64,000 nt of DNA from Rosa chinensis (taxonomy: Eukaryota; Streptophyta; Magnoliopsida; Rosales; Rosaceae), in the NCBI RefSeq assembly GCF_002994745.2, contig NC_037090.1:30238501-30302500 (forward strand). Reading direction: 5' to 3'. Position numbers and translations under genes: made by a program. Shown in pieces: positions 47,401 through 60,483 of this stretch (its first letter is position 1; every line of letters starts with the position of its first letter). A model generated the notes under the pieces. That model was not told the DNA's origin and ran no database searches. It saw only the letters and a program-made list of their open reading frames with translations.

Positions 47401-49286
47401 GAACCAGACCCTTTGGAGAAACAATTGTCAACAAATATTCTTTCACCATGATACCTAGAATTCTCGTCAGTGGCCTTACCATATATCTGATCACCTTTAG
47501 CGGCAAATTCTCCCTCATCACCATTAGGTCCAATGGGAACTGTTGCATTGGAGCCACAAGGTGCAGTATTACTGACTATGTGGAAGGTGTCATTAGACAT
47601 TGTAGAAGATTCCCTCGAATGTGGATCAGCAACTGTAGTTTCCTCATATGGAGAGAAATCCATGGGTGAGCCACATCCAGGTGAGACTGGGTTTTCTTGG
47701 GAACTACTTTCCTTGGGAACATTATCTTGCGCTGGCCATTGCTTACTCAGAGAAGGTTTCTTCAACCTTCCCCTTGTTTTCCTTGATCCCTTGTCCCTAA
47801 CCGATCTACCCTTCATACTGATGTTTGATTTATTTATTTCAGGAAATAGATTTTCTTTGAGGCAAGCAGGAAACCGCAATGGAGTGTTGAAGTCCTCAAA
47901 GCACACTCCAAATCCATCTGGAGAGCTAGTAAAGCTACTTTCATCTTTACCTTTTACTCCACCCGCAGAAGCTGCTTCAGAAACACAACCATTTAGTTGG
48001 ATACCGAGACCAATTGATGAGAATGAACATGGGCCAGCAGCTGCATTGGGTTTATTAATTTGACACTCAGGAAACTGGCCTGCATCAACACTATCACCAA
48101 GTCCTGCCTGAAATGTAAACTCAGTGGAACTAGAAATCCCACTGGTGGTACCAGCCGTGTTACTTTCGCTTCCAAATACAACATGGTCAGTACTTTTATG
48201 ATTATCTCCACAAGTTACCTCACTAGTTTCAGATACAAGATTACACTTGCTACTGAAATCAGAACTCAGATTATCATTCCGACTGTTTGAATTGGACTTG
48301 CAATCTCCTTCATCACTTGATTTCACCTCGTCTTGACAATTAGCTACCTTGGAATCCGTCAAACTGGAACCTTTCTTACCGCTGCTTCCAAATACAAAAA
48401 TGCCCTCATCATGAACCTTGTCTGAGCTCCAACGCTCCTCAGTATGAAATTCGAAAGAATTAACTTTCACTTTCTCAAACTCGGTGTCACTCTCTACTCT
48501 CATCTTCCTGCCAACTTCATCAACCAATTTTTCCACATTTCCACTAGAGTCATTCTTTCCTGAATTCAAATCTGAACTTGAATTAGACCAACCGGAACCG
48601 AACACAAAACCAATACCACTAGAGTCATTACCTGACTTCCCCTCATTTTCACAATATTCACTCCGTCCTACCTCTGAACCACACCCAAAATCACCGAGTT
48701 TCTCAACACATTCTGCCGATTCTCCATTTTCGGCACTCAAATTCGGAGCTGAATGATTCTGATCACACTCGAATATCCCGTTTCCACTTTGATCAGTGTC
48801 ACATTCTCTCCTCTCCCCACACGAACTCGGCCCCAGAGGATCATCCTGCTTAGCACTCACACTCTCAACCTCACCGAACTCTCTACCATCCCCACTGTTC
48901 ACCTGAGCCCGCTCATCAACACCACTCAATGTAGCGCCAAACACAAAACCCCCACCACCACTCGGAAAACTGAACTGATTAAAAACACTAGTAGCAGCAC
49001 CACCACTTACCGAGCAAAACGGGTTGACCTCCGGCCCAGCCGTCTCAGCCGGCCCAGTTCTCGACCCCGCATTCGCATCCTGCTTCCTCCTGTGCTTCGC
49101 CAACCTCGGCCGCGGCCGAGCTGATCGTGACCGCACATTTGGACACGACGGACCGTCGGAACCAGCACCATTGAAATTGAAGGGGTTAGATGAAGGCGTC
49201 TCCTCCGATGAAGGTTTAGGGTTTTGAGGATTGCCGGAGGGTTTAGAGGTAATCGGGGACCGGACGCCCGCCGCCGCCGGCCACAT
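41424..49286 (-). CDS. TPR and J-domain protein with FG-rich N-terminus (TPR-DnaJ, DNAJC7-like), 1342 aa
   Basis: A co-chaperone-like protein: TPR repeats bind Hsp70/Hsp90 tails and the J-domain stimulates Hsp70. Exons 5' to 3': 46963-49286, 46529-46768, 46074-46203, 45035-45187, 44655-44890, 44244-44313, 43647-43853, 42947-43182, 42354-42432, 42082-42222 and 41424-41636. All are GT-AG, the phases agree, and the sum is 4029 nt. Residues 1-774 (one exon) are Ser/Gly/Asn-rich and disordered-looking, with many F-x-F-G or VFG motifs. From ~775 come TPR helices: RGNKAYRNKDFSKAEDFYTQG, and later AGNEAFRSGRYTEAVEHYT and CNRAAAHQALGQ. The J-domain begins FYLILGIKSSDT (~1193) with KAYRKAALKHHPDK, HPD at 1222-1224. 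The C-terminus PFERSS...SYSRW is typical of the plant family (Arabidopsis TPR15/TPR16 type). The exon-rich frame shows no lesion. Confidence 0.95.
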
Positions 49287-49633
49287 TTCCGGCGCAGTGT
49301 GAGCTGAAAATTTAGGGTTTCGGAATCGCTTAGGGATTATATAGAAAATTAAATTAAATTTATAAAAAAAAAAAAGGGAGGTTGTTTTATGGGTTTTACT
49401 GGGTGTGGAAGCCGCAGAGAGAGAGAGAGATGTGGAGAAAGAAGAGCGGGGGGGTTTTTTGTTTGCTTCAGCTTCTCTGTTTTAAGTCGTGCACTTCATG
49501 CTTGAGACAAAAGTGGTAAAAGGCAATTTAAATTTGGTGACGTGTTTCGCTATTTCTTTACTTTCTAGGTTTTATCTCCTACAAGGCTGCAACAGACCTT
49601 CTTTGCTAAAGGTTCCCTCTGCTGTCTAGGAAG
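49287..49633 (-). promoter_or_regulatory. Upstream region of the TPR-DnaJ gene
   Basis: Nothing coding is visible. Minus-strand TATATAA lies about 50 bp before the ATG (around 49338), probably too close for a TATA box unless the 5' UTR is very short. A short GA run (about 49418-49430) and a TTTAGGGTTT-like motif near the start codon (as complement AAACCCTAAA) are common in plant housekeeping promoters. Confidence 0.35.
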
Positions 49634-49850
49634 TTATCAAGTGGTCTCCTCCTTCTAATACGGTTAAGCTCAACTTTGATGGCTCGGTCTTCTCTGGTGG
49701 GAAAGCAGGCTCTGGTTTCGGAATCCGAGACCATCGTGGTCTCGCTCTTCTTGTTGGTGCCCGAAATCTTCTTGGCCTCTCTATTGTTTTTGTTGCAGAA
49801 TGCTCGGCTCTTAAAGGCGGTTTACAAGCTGTCATTCGATATTGAATTTG
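49634..49850 (+). pseudogene. LINE RNase H fragment
   Basis: Translation gives KWSPPSNTVKLNFDGS, GSGFGIRDHRG and AECSALKGGLQAVIRY. This is the start of a plant RNase H (RVT_3) domain with the first aspartate and the glutamate. It is truncated at about 49850, where TGTCATGCCC sequence begins. It is not closely similar to the 2282-3289 copy. Confidence 0.75.
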
Positions 49851-50520
49851 TCATGCCCTGATTTCCAAGTACAAGTAATAAACCAAATAAACAAACACAA
49901 ATACATCGGGTGTGATGATTCGGACATTGACCCTAAATACGAGGGAAATTTTTCTTTTTAAAACAAGTTGTACACTAAGTTTTGAACTCACAATATCAAT
50001 ACAGACTCGTTTTTTAAGTCATATATTACATTACACAAGTTTACGAATTAAGTTGCGTTAACAAATTTATAAGTAAACGCTCTCTCAAAGCTTTACTACA
50101 AAACGGAAGTCTGAATAAAGTCAAAGCAACAAAATTAGCCTCCGAAACAGTTGCGACAACAAGACTCCTACTTCAGCCATGATTACCCTGACCTGCAGGA
50201 TCAACCCCTACATCATTGAATAGTGCACCAGGTTGCAACAACAAACCCGGTACGCTTTGGAAGCTTGTGTGAGTAAACTCCAAACACAAATGGAAGACCG
50301 AAATAGTAAAATCAAATAATTCAAAACATAATAACCCTTGCATATGATTTTTTGTTAGAAATAGGTCAGCCCTTTCATTAAAATTCAGCAAGCAGTACAA
50401 AAACGAAACACCCTTATGGGGTCGACAGAAAGAATTGTTCCTTAGAACCTCATGAAACCCTATTCTAAAAGAATAACATACCAAAAAATTCCGAGTACAC
50501 CCACCTTTTAGGAAATCCAC
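49851..50520. mobile_element. LTR-like fragment starting TGTCATGCCCTGATTTCC
   Basis: The start cuts the LINE fragment and resembles ends of plant LTR or TGTNAYGCCC-type elements. No second end or target duplication was identified. Confidence 0.3.
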
Positions 50521-51430
50521 GCACCTTTATTCTAACAAAAACCAAGAAACCTCGAAGCAGACATAAAATGGAAACATCCAAGGCTCTGGTTTTTGCGACC
50601 CAAACAAAATTAAATTAAACTATTAGTAGAAGGTGACATAGCACCCTCCACATTACCCTCTGCAGTAGCAGCCTCCATAATCTGCACAGTCTCGCCCTCC
50701 ACCTTGAAAAGAGGAAACAAAACCAAGCATAGAACAAATAAAATGTCATGTTGCTGACGGACCGAGAACCACCACACCCACCAACACAACTCAGAACAGC
50801 CCACCAGGAACCCTAGCCCAACGAAATGAGCCCACGTGGAGGCCCAAGCCACCCACCAAGACCAGCCTCCATAGTCCAAAGCCTCCGTCCAGTCGCCAGC
50901 GAAGAATTCACCGCAGTCGCCAAAGCGATCTGCTCCACCAGCATCTGGAAACCAGAACGCCTCAATCTGGTAGCCAATAAAGGACGACGCCACCATCACA
51001 TCAACCAAGCTTAGATCGGTCACCTGATCCAGCCAGGCCCATCCAACTCCAGCAACTCTTCAACGTTGCAGCGAACCACCACATCTAACATCAATGGGAA
51101 CATTGCGATCATCCACCATGTCCTTCGATCGAGAAATAGCAAACTCTGGCTTGAAACCCGAACAACTGTCATCCAAATCAACCACAACTATATCCGCCCT
51201 ACGACAACACCCAACCACAGCAAAGAGACCAGTCGGAGGACTCTGATCCGAAACCCAGTCATTTCGATCTGATACAGACCAACTCATATCCATGTTGTCA
51301 AAGCTCGGTCTCAGAGAAGCCACCAGAACACCATGACAGCCGTCCCAGACCGCAACCGCTGGGAACCAAATCCAAGGCGGCGCTCCTAGCAACAGTACGA
51401 AAGCAATAAGAAACAATAAACAATCAGCCA
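50521..51430. other. Unassigned GC-richer sequence
   Basis: Minus-strand ORFs of 137 and 123 residues (50610-51023, 51060-51431) are Trp/Gly-rich with no known domain. Plus-strand ORFs overlap them. It is probably repeat-derived, but I see no diagnostic structure. Confidence 0.3.
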
Positions 51431-52170
51431 CAATGTGAGCCCCGGTAAAATTGTCAAGCTAAGTTGAGATCGTTGAGGAATTAATTTACGATATCTGTAA
51501 TTAATAAAGGTGTTCGAGAATATTTTTCAGAATTTTTCATAAGGTGAAATCCTTGATTTAAGAGTGTGATAATAAAGTACATGACACAACGAGTTCGTGG
51601 TAATTTTTAGAGAATTTTTCGGACACGAGAGCTATTTATGATGAATTTCTGAAGTTGGAAAATTATAGAAATTCATTTTAAGTAAAGAGAAAACCCACGG
51701 TGCAATCTGAGGCGTCCAAATTCTCGCCGCTTCATCGTAGCTGTTGAAATTCAATTAAGGAAGGCTATAAATAGGGCTGGATCAGATCAAATGTCCCAAA
51801 ATGATCGAGAGGTCTCTAGGCTCTTCGACCCGGATTCTCGACCCGGTGACTGAACCCGGCCATAACTGCCTCTTCCAGCGACGATACGGCGGTGCACCGG
51901 TCACTTTCGACGCGTCTCGTCGTCGTGGTTCCTCCTGTGGTTACGGATCATCCATGCATGGAGTGAGGAGAGAGAATCGAAGCCCTAAAGCTTCGGGTTT
52001 TCCGGCGAAGTTTCCTGCAATTTTCGGCGATCTTCGGGGCTGCATGTGGTATGGAAATCGATCCTCTCGGTGAGCTCTACGTACTGGTATACTTAGTTTT
52101 CAGTTTTGGATGGATTTTGATGAATTGATGTTTTGGTTGTTTCCGGGTATCGACGAGCTCACTGTACACG
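51431..52170 (+). mobile_element. LTR-like sequence related to 10985-11720
   Basis: Shared phrases in the same order include AATTTTTCATAA, GACACAACGAGTTCGTGG, GAGCTATTTATG, GGTGCAATC, CGCTTCATC, a TATAAATAG box (about 51768) and GGCTGCATGTGGTATGGAA. The TATA box and the GC-rich region after it look like an LTR promoter and leader. Ends were not defined. Confidence 0.6.
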
Positions 52171-53099
52171 GTGATGACGGGAAACTGAAACTTAATTGGG
52201 TTGAGAAGCAATATAAGGATTTCCATTAAGTCAGAATTGAGAAGGGTGGAGAGCGGTGGACGATGAAGGTAAACAGAGAAGGAAACAGAAAGAGGTAAGA
52301 TCCTTTTACGAAAGTGAATGTGTTTGAGCCCAAAAGTAATTTTGGCAAGATCTTTTAGTGGATTTAGCACAGCGGGCCGATACCTGCGGCCTAAAAATAA
52401 GCCTGCTTGGTTTGGGTTACAGCTTCGCCCATTCCGTAATCCATAAGGAAAACGAAACCTTATTGGAGTCAAGTAACAGAGATTGAATAGGAAACTTCAA
52501 TCAATAATCCTTCTATAGCAAGGAACAATCGAAGCCCTAGGTATAAATACTAGGGTTCAAGGACAGAACAAAGCTCTCTTGAATCAATCAATCCCAGCGA
52601 TTACAAAGCCTCCCCGGAGCGAACCTTCAACCTCGTTGAAACCCGGTGACCGTACGCCAGTCCTAGTCTCTCCAAGAGTCGACTGTCAGCATCACCAGAT
52701 CAACCGGCGACCGTGCTTCCAGTCCTAGTCTCCCCGTGAGCCTACTGCCAGTACCACTGCCACCGATACAACCAGCGAAGCAAGGGTAACGCCCTCTAAA
52801 GTCACGTTTTAGCAAAACCCGTGCTTTCTCCAAACTTCCCAGTGATTGCTCTGCTCAGCCTTCAACGTTGAGTATCGATTTGGTGACGCGAAGAGATCAC
52901 ATCCAAAGTCCTTATCCGTAAGGCAAGAAGTCCTTTCTCGGAAGGCTAGAGAAGAACTTTATGGCGAGGTTGGTGCTCTCCTCGTCCACAACGCTTGAAG
53001 AAGAAGTCAGGTCAAGGGACTCCCTCGACGACTGCACCCCACGGTGCTGGCACGCCCGCGCACACGCTCAAAAAAGACAGTTTGCAAGCCAACTGGTTT

Positions 53100-55796
53100 T
53101 GGAGCCAAAAAGAGATCATGAAGGCCATCATGAACTAGACCAAGCAGACTGCCTCAGATATGGCAGGTCTTCGCAAGGATGGCGCTAACCTCGCAACCGA
53201 GGTGGCCATGCAGAGAGCCGAGTTGAACCAGGCAAGAGAAGTGTTGAACAAGGCTTTAGGGGACCCTAATGCTATCCTCGGTTTAATTGGCCAGCCATCT
53301 GGCTCTAGCAAGTACGTGCCGCCTAATTAGCGAGAGAAGGCTAGTAGCAACACTGCTACACCGGCCGCAACCGTTAGCGCTACGCCACATAAAGGCAAAG
53401 AGCAAGCTCTGGTTATCAGTGGCAGCAAAGAGAAAGTCACCTCGGCAGACGGACAGACCACCAGGCTGAAGCATCAGGCATCGAGGGTTGGTGGAACCGC
53501 ATCTGGTTCTACTACCTTTGTTCAATATGACAGCGAAGGGGCAGAAAACGTATATCAGGAACTGCCAGGAAGCTATTATGGTATTGACCAGGCGGGTAAC
53601 CCGATTAAGATAACAACCTTGACAAAAGAGATGCCCATACCAGCAGTAACTCTTCAGCAACCAACTATGACCCACATGGTACATGTAGGAGAAGGAGCAA
53701 GGGTTCTGAACCAAGTACTACACTTACAGGCTGCTCGCCATACTATGGCAACACCCCCTCCCCCACCTCCGGGTCCGGAGTATGTGAGACGTGAAGAGGT
53801 AGAGGAGATGATCAGGCTGGCTAATCCTAGGACCCAAGTGGATGGGGTCTATGAGGGACCTTTCCCGCCACATGTGATGCTCGCGCCCTTTCCCAGGGGT
53901 TATAAAAATATCATATTTTCTACTTTTTCAGGAGAAGATACAGAGAATGCGGCTACCCATCTGGCCAGGTTTAGGGTACAATGCGGCTAGTACCAGAATG
54001 ATGACATCCTCAAATGCAGGATCTTTGGCACCTCTCTCTCAGGAGCTGCCTTTAGGTGGTTTTCCAAACTTCGGCCAGGAATCGTAGCGGATTGGCCCGC
54101 GATGGAAAAGCTATTCCGAGAAACCTTTGGGGCCATTGAGCCTGAGGTTGACTTGGCTTCTCTCACTCAGATGGCCCAACAGCCTACAGAATCTGTTGTG
54201 GCCTATCTTCAGCGCTTCCAAATTCAGAAAGCCAAGCTGAATGTCATCTTGCCCGAGAAAGAGTTAGTCAAACTAGCGGTCAAGGGTTTGGAACCTTGTC
54301 AGCGGAAGAAGCAACATGGCAGCATGATCTAGTAAATGGGAGAGCTCATCACAGAGGTAAGCAGCTTTGAACATCTCCTCAGAGAAACAGATGCAAGGAA
54401 GAATGCATCCAAAGGGGCATATGTGCCAGGAAAACATCGCACCGTAGCGGCCCTGAGCTACCAGCTGGCTACCTATGACCCTTACTACCATCATCACTTT
54501 GAAGAAGTGGTTCAGGATGACGATGAGGAAGAGGAGAATGATATCGCTGCTTATGAGCTAACCGGGAGGAAGAATCCAGCCCTGAAGCAACTGAAGATTT
54601 CCAAGGAACCTGTCAAGCTCAAATCGATGGCCTTCACCAAACCTGAGTTTGCGACATATACTTATGATGCCAATAAGGCACACGAGATTCTGGATGAGAT
54701 GATCGCCGCGAAGATGGTGAAGACCGACTTTGGACCTTTTCCTCGACCAGACCAGTTGAAAGGGAAGAAGTACTGCAAATTCCACAACCTGTGGAACCAC
54801 AATACCGCGGACTGTGTGAAGCTCAAAGACCAGATTCAGGTATGGCTTAATAATGGCAGTTTGCAGGTGGAAGCTCCAGTAACGGCGGCAGCACTCGTCA
54901 ACTTGAACCCTTTTCCTAACACTGGAATCAATATGGTCGATGTGAACTGGGCAAAAAAGAACCAGAGGAAACCAACCTTGGATTTGAATACCAAGGGGCA
55001 AGAAGGAAAGTCTACCGACGATGAGCTCCAGGCACAGTAGAAAACTAAACCAGTTGGGAAAGCCTCACCCGTGGTCCTATGCTCACGATGCAAAGAAGAG
55101 TGTGGCATCCAAGTGTCACATGAAGAGGTCGAGCAGACATTTCATTTTGGCTCTCTCCCGCCCATTAAGTGGGCCTCACCATCGCGGAACTATCAGCCTT
55201 CTAGCCCAAGAGGAAAAGAGAAAATGGAGTCGCCACCATCCCCAAAGGACTCCAACTTATTCAGGAAACTGAAAGCAGCCGCGGTCGATCATAAACAAGA
55301 TGGAAAGGCCACGAACGAGCGGAAGAATATTCTAACCAAGCCCTACATCCCACCTGCTCCAGCTGCCACTATCAAGGAAGGAAAGTGGTACACTAGGGAA
55401 AAAGGGAAGGCAGTGGAAATAAGCTCTTCTAGGAAAAGGAAACTGCAATGCAGATTCGGGGAAGCCAAGCGCGCTCTAGAGGCCCTTGACCAGGGCCTGA
55501 TCAAGCCTTCACAATTGGTCAAATCACCTGAGCAGTACCAGAAGGAGATGGAGGCACTGGCCGCTAAGCCATTAGTGGCTCCCCGCAGCCTCCAGAAACA
55601 AGTAGCAGGGGCATCTAAGCCCAATGTTTTTTGTAGGATCACTGAAAAGAGAACACCTCCGCCAGCTCGGAAGGAGGATTCACCGACTCGGCGGCCACAT
55701 GTCAAGCGCAGGCTATTCCACGAAGAACCAGAAGCTAAATCTTCTGTTTTCGAGAGACTGGGGGGCAAGGACAAAATTGCAGATACTTTACAATAG
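53100..55796 (+). pseudogene. Gypsy gag
   Basis: One frame (codons starting at multiples of three) runs through the whole region, with TAG stops at 53136, 53328, 53988, 54330 (a small double frameshift precedes it), 55038 and 55794. Recognisable parts are FSTFSGEDTENAATHLARF, FRWFSKLRPG, a Q-rich SVVAYLQRFQ stretch and the nucleocapsid-like CKFHNLWNHNTADC with KLKDQI after it. These are standard for Tat gag. Beyond about 55100 the protein is basic and Pro/Lys-rich, a linker before the protease. Confidence 0.85.
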
Positions 55797-55820
55797 AGAC
55801 CAAAAAGAGTCCAGAGCGTA

Positions 55821-56843
55821 GTGGTTGCTCCCCTAAAGATAAACGCGGCAACAGAGCCGAAGTCAGACTTGCCCAAGCAGACACTTGTGATACAAGAGCG
55901 CGAGCAGTGTGAGGTAACAGGTCTTACAGAGGAGTCGTTAGTAGATCGATTGGTTAAGCAATTCAACACTGACGTACCCGTCAACGAACCTAAGCTTAAT
56001 CTGGAAGATGACATAGAGGAGATGGATATGACTGACATGTCTTGCAACATGGTTTACGTACTCCCCGCGCGGTATGCACTGCCGGTCGCCGCCCAGGAAT
56101 GCATCGAAACTGAGGAAAGCAGTGGGCAGCCCTTGCAGATCACATCGGCGGTCACGACACCTGTGGAAGAAGCGGTTTTGCTTGAAACGGAGGATGCTCA
56201 CAACAAAGAATTCTTCATGAGCTTCACCAAGCCAACACCTGCTATGGTCTAGCACATGAGACCTCTGTATATCACAGCAAAAGTGAGCGGCACCAAAGTT
56301 AGCAAGATCATGGTTGATACGGGCACTGTCGTGAATGTTGTCACTACCAGGACCATGCACCTGCTCGGAATCAAGAAGGAAAAGATCCAGTCTATGTCCC
56401 TCACGCTCAAAAACTTCGCGGGGACTGTAACAAAAACCCTGGGACTTCTTTTCTTGCGCATCAAGGTTGGCTCGGCTGAGGGAGCTTATGCTTTCTTTGT
56501 GACAGATTGTTATGCGGCCTACAGTGCTATTCTGGGCCGAGACTGGATCCATAGGAGTTATTGTGTTCCATCGACTCTTCATCAGGAGCTCATTATGTGG
56601 AACAGGAAGACAGATAAAGTGGAGGTGATTAAAGCAGATCCTCGTCCATTCCCCATTTCTGCGAATTATGTAGATGTCAGGTACTATTTGGAGCCTATCA
56701 CTCCATTACAGGTCAGCGACATCGATGACAAGGGCGGCCCCACGGGGGTGACGGCCTCTGAGTTGGCACAGTGGGGGCTCATGCTCGCAAAAGAAGGCTT
56801 GGAAAGGCTTGGCCACGCTGTGCCCAAGCCCTTAAACGATTAA
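55821..56843 (+). pseudogene. Gypsy aspartic protease region
   Basis: It is in the same frame as gag. After a TAG at 56250 comes MRPLYITAKVSG, then the active-site-like VDTGTVVNVV (usual D-T/S-G) and AILGRDWIH, the conserved end of retropepsin-like proteases in this group. The frame is lost by a one-base shift between 56771 and 56843. Confidence 0.85.
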
Positions 56844-59761
56844 TGGATTACAACCTTCCAGAGGAAAGGATAGAGGCCTTGCATTCGCTATATGAAAGAT
56901 TATCATCATACTTAGTGGAAAAAGAGGCCTATGATCGGATCGCGACCTTAGAGGTCGTGGATGAGACACTCTTTGACCAGGAACAAAATGATGAGGTCGA
57001 TATTCAACTCGCTCCAGCAGCGCTGGACGATACACCTCCTAAAGTCAGAGATCCTATCGAGATTGTCAATCTCGGAATAGCTGATGAATCTATAGAAGTA
57101 GCTGTCAGCGCTTATTTGGAGCCTAACGAGAAACAGAGGCTCGTTGACTTATTGTTAGAGTTCAAAGACTGCTTCGCGGAGAAGTATGAGGACATGCCTG
57201 GCCTGTCACCGGACTTGGTTTGCCATCAACTGCCAACACTCCCTGACAAGAGGCATGTGAAACAAGAGTTGCGAAGAATGAACTCAGAAACCCAAGTCCT
57301 CGTCAAGGAGGAAGTCGAAAAAATGCATAAGTCAGGCATTATCAGGGTAGCCAAGTACAATCAGTGGCTGTCTAATATAGTGTATGTTCGCAAGAAGAAT
57401 GGCAAGATGAGGGTTTGCGTAGACTATAGAGACCTTAATGTCGCTACACCTAAAGACGTATACCCCATGCCGGTCGCGGATATGTTAGTAGACGCCGTAG
57501 CAGGACATGAATTATTATCCTTTATTGACGGCACCGCAGGGTATCACCATATTCCAGTCGCAGAAGAAGACAGACATAAAACCGCATTCCATTGTCCTGG
57601 CTTCGCGGGTGTTTTTGAATATGTGGTTATGCCTTTTGGACTGAAAAATGCTGGAGCAACATATCAGAGAGTCATGAACCTGATCTTCCACGACATACTG
57701 GGGAAGATTTTAGAGGTTTACATCGATGACGTAGTGGTGAAGTCTCAGAAGAAAGGTGACCACATCACTGATCTCAGAAAGGTATTCGAGCGCATGCGGC
57801 AACACAAGCTCAAGATGAATCCCGCTAAATGAGTTTTTGGAGTTCAAGCAGGCGATTTTCTAGGATTCATTGTCCATCAGAGAGGCATTGAGGTCCCTGA
57901 AGACAAGGCAAGCGTAGTTATCAATGCAACTGCTCCGCGAACGAAAAAGGACTTGCAGCGTTTGTTGGGTAAGATCAACTTTATGAGGCGTTTCATCTCT
58001 AACTCCGCAGGCAAAATCCAGCCCTTCTCTCCATTGCTGAAACTGCAAGGTCAGGCTGAGTTTGTATGGGAGCCTAAACATCAAGAGGCTTTCGACAGAA
58101 TCAAGGCCTACCTCGCGAGCCCGCCAGTGCTTGTTCCTCCGAGGACGGGATTCCCATTGAAGTTATATATATCGGCAGCTGAGGCTTCCATTGGCAGCCT
58201 GCTCGCCCAGGATGATGAGGAAGGCGTAGAGCACGCTATTTTCTACCTTAGCAAGACACTTACAGACTGCGAAACCAGGTATACTCCAATGGAAAAGCTT
58301 TGTCTTACATTGTACTTCTCCGCATGCAAGTTGCGGCACTACATGTTATCTTTTACTACTTGCATCATCGCTCAAACCGACCTGGTCAAGTACATGCTGT
58401 CGCGCCCAATTCTACGAGGCCGCATTGGCATGTGGGTATTGGCCCTATCCGAGTTCTCGCTACAATATATTCCCCAGAAAGCAGTAAAAGGACAAGCCAT
58501 CGTAGATTTTCTGGCACATCACCCTACCTTGGATATCCCGACGGTGAGAGAGTTAGAGATAGCGACCGTAACTACCACCCGACCAGATTTAGCGCGCATT
58601 CCAGAGTACTCTATATGGTATCAAGCCACAGTCTCCTTACAACCTTGGGTATTGTTTTTTGATCGTTCAAGAACCGAAACATTAGCAGGGGCAGGAATTG
58701 TTCTAAAGAACCCAGCGGGCGATCGTTTCTCTTACTCTTTCCAACTGGAGTTTAAGTGTACAAACAACCAAGCTGAGTACAAGGCCCTTATTATTGGCCT
58801 AGAGGTTTTACTGGAACTGGGAGTGAGAGATGTTCAGGTACATGGCGACTCTTTGCTCGTGATCAATCAGCTTCAAGAGAAATACAAATGTACAAGCTGT
58901 TTGCTCATCCCATATTTGAATAGCGCTATCGAGCTGCTGGATCAGTTTGACGACGTGGGTTTGGAGAACATCCCTCGCGAGCGCAACTTCGCGGCCAATG
59001 AACTCTCTCAGTTGGCTACAGGCATTACATTGAAGTATAGGGTTCGCGAACGCATTCTGAAGGTCGAGCGCCGCACACTACCTTCATGGCTCGCACGGCT
59101 TGACCCTCCTGATGATCCAGTCGTCGCTGTCCTAGAGCCTATTGACATCGATTGGCGCATTCTGTTGATCAATTACCTCAAGCAACCAGGCCAGACAGTT
59201 GACAGGAAGACTCGTTTTCTTGCCTTAATTTACTTCCTCAGGGGCGACGAGCTGCGACGACGTGGGGAGGATGGCATAGACTTCCGATGCGTGTATGGCC
59301 ATGAGGCGAAACGACTAATGCGCGAAGCGCACACAGGCGTCTACTGCGCCCATCAAGCGGGACCCAAGATGCGGTGGCTCATCAGAAGACATGGGTATTA
59401 TTGGCCTAGCATCTTGAAGGACTGTATCGCTTTCGCCAAAGGCTACCAAGACTGTCAGGCACACGGTCCGGTCCAGCATGTTCCCAATATTCCCATGCAA
59501 CCTATCATTAAACCTTGGCATGCACGAGGCTGGGCATTGGACTTGATTGGGATGATTCACCCCCATTCTTCTCTCCAACATAAGTTCATCATTGTGGCTA
59601 CTGACTTCTTTACCAAGTGGGTTGAAACTGAACCTTTGAAGGAGGCCTCTGGTGCCACCATCCGCCAGTTCATCTTTCGTAACATTATTTACAGGCTTGG
59701 TATCCCCGAGGCGCTCGTTTCAGACCTGGGGGCAGCATTCATGGGAGGTCCTGTCGAGTAA
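56844..59761 (+). pseudogene. Gypsy reverse transcriptase, RNase H and second RNase H
   Basis: The RT has VKQELRRMN, the NGKMRVCVDYRDLN block, MPFGLKNAGATYQR and the catalytic YIDDVVVKS (about 57719). A TGA at 57830 interrupts just before VFGVQAGDFLGF. The first RNase H has YISAAEASIGSLLAQ and FYLSKTLTDCETRY. The second, archaeal-like one is at about 58640-59030 with GAGIVLKNPAGD, NNQAEYKALI, VHGDSLLV and ANELSQLA. Integrase starts near 59290 with GVYCAHQAG and a CX2C-like part. Confidence 0.92.
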
Positions 59762-60430
59762 CTTGTCAACGATTTCAGCATCCAGTTCATCCACATCACT
59801 CCATATTATGCTCAGTCCAACAGTCAAGCGAAAGCTAGCAACAAGATTATTATTACCCTGTTAAAGAAGATGCTGGTAGAAAACCCTCGACAGTGGCACG
59901 CCACTTTGTATGAGACACTCTGGGCTCACCGCACCTCCAAGAGGAATCCCACTGCTACCACACCCTATGCACTAATGTTTGGTCATGACGCAGTTTTACC
60001 TTTGGAAATCAACGTTCATTCCTTACGTGTGCAAGATCAGCACCACTTGATAGGTGAAGATTATGTCCAGGCGATGTGACAAGAACACGAAGACTTAAGC
60101 GAGCAGCGCTTAGAGGCTTTGGATAATTTAGTGATGGAAAAACAGCGTATCGCCCGTGCCTACGATAAGAGGACACATGGTCGGAGTTACAAAGAGGGAG
60201 ACCTGGTTTGGAAAGCTGTTTTGCCTTTCGGCGAGAAGTTGAGCGGTCACGGCAAGTGGACTCCACGATGGGAAGGACCCTTTGTTGTTCACCGCATTTT
60301 GGAACGAGGGGCTTTTCACCTCAAGGATTTGGATGGTGAAATCCATCGCAATCCCATCAACGGGCGATTCTTGAAGAAATATTACCCTAGTATTTGGGAG
60401 TTCGAAGATCCACCGGATCCACCTTCGTCC
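59290..60430 (+). pseudogene. Gypsy integrase
   Basis: The core has WALDLIGMIH, then VSDLGAAFMGG where VSDNGTQF-like sequence is usual, so the second catalytic site is altered. TAA at 59759 and TGA at 60077 break the frame. The C-terminal part has DLVWKAVLPFGEK, KWTPRWEGPFVV and RFLKKYYPS, typical of Tat integrase ends. Confidence 0.88.
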
Positions 60431-60483
60431 CAGACTGGGGGGGCAATCATAGTTTTCCTCGGCTCGCATCATCTATACGTTCA

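Noticed and set aside
50610..51431. Two minus-strand ORFs (137 and 123 residues) as genes
   Set aside because: They are Trp/Gly-rich with no recognisable domain, no matching splice partners, and lie between repeat fragments.
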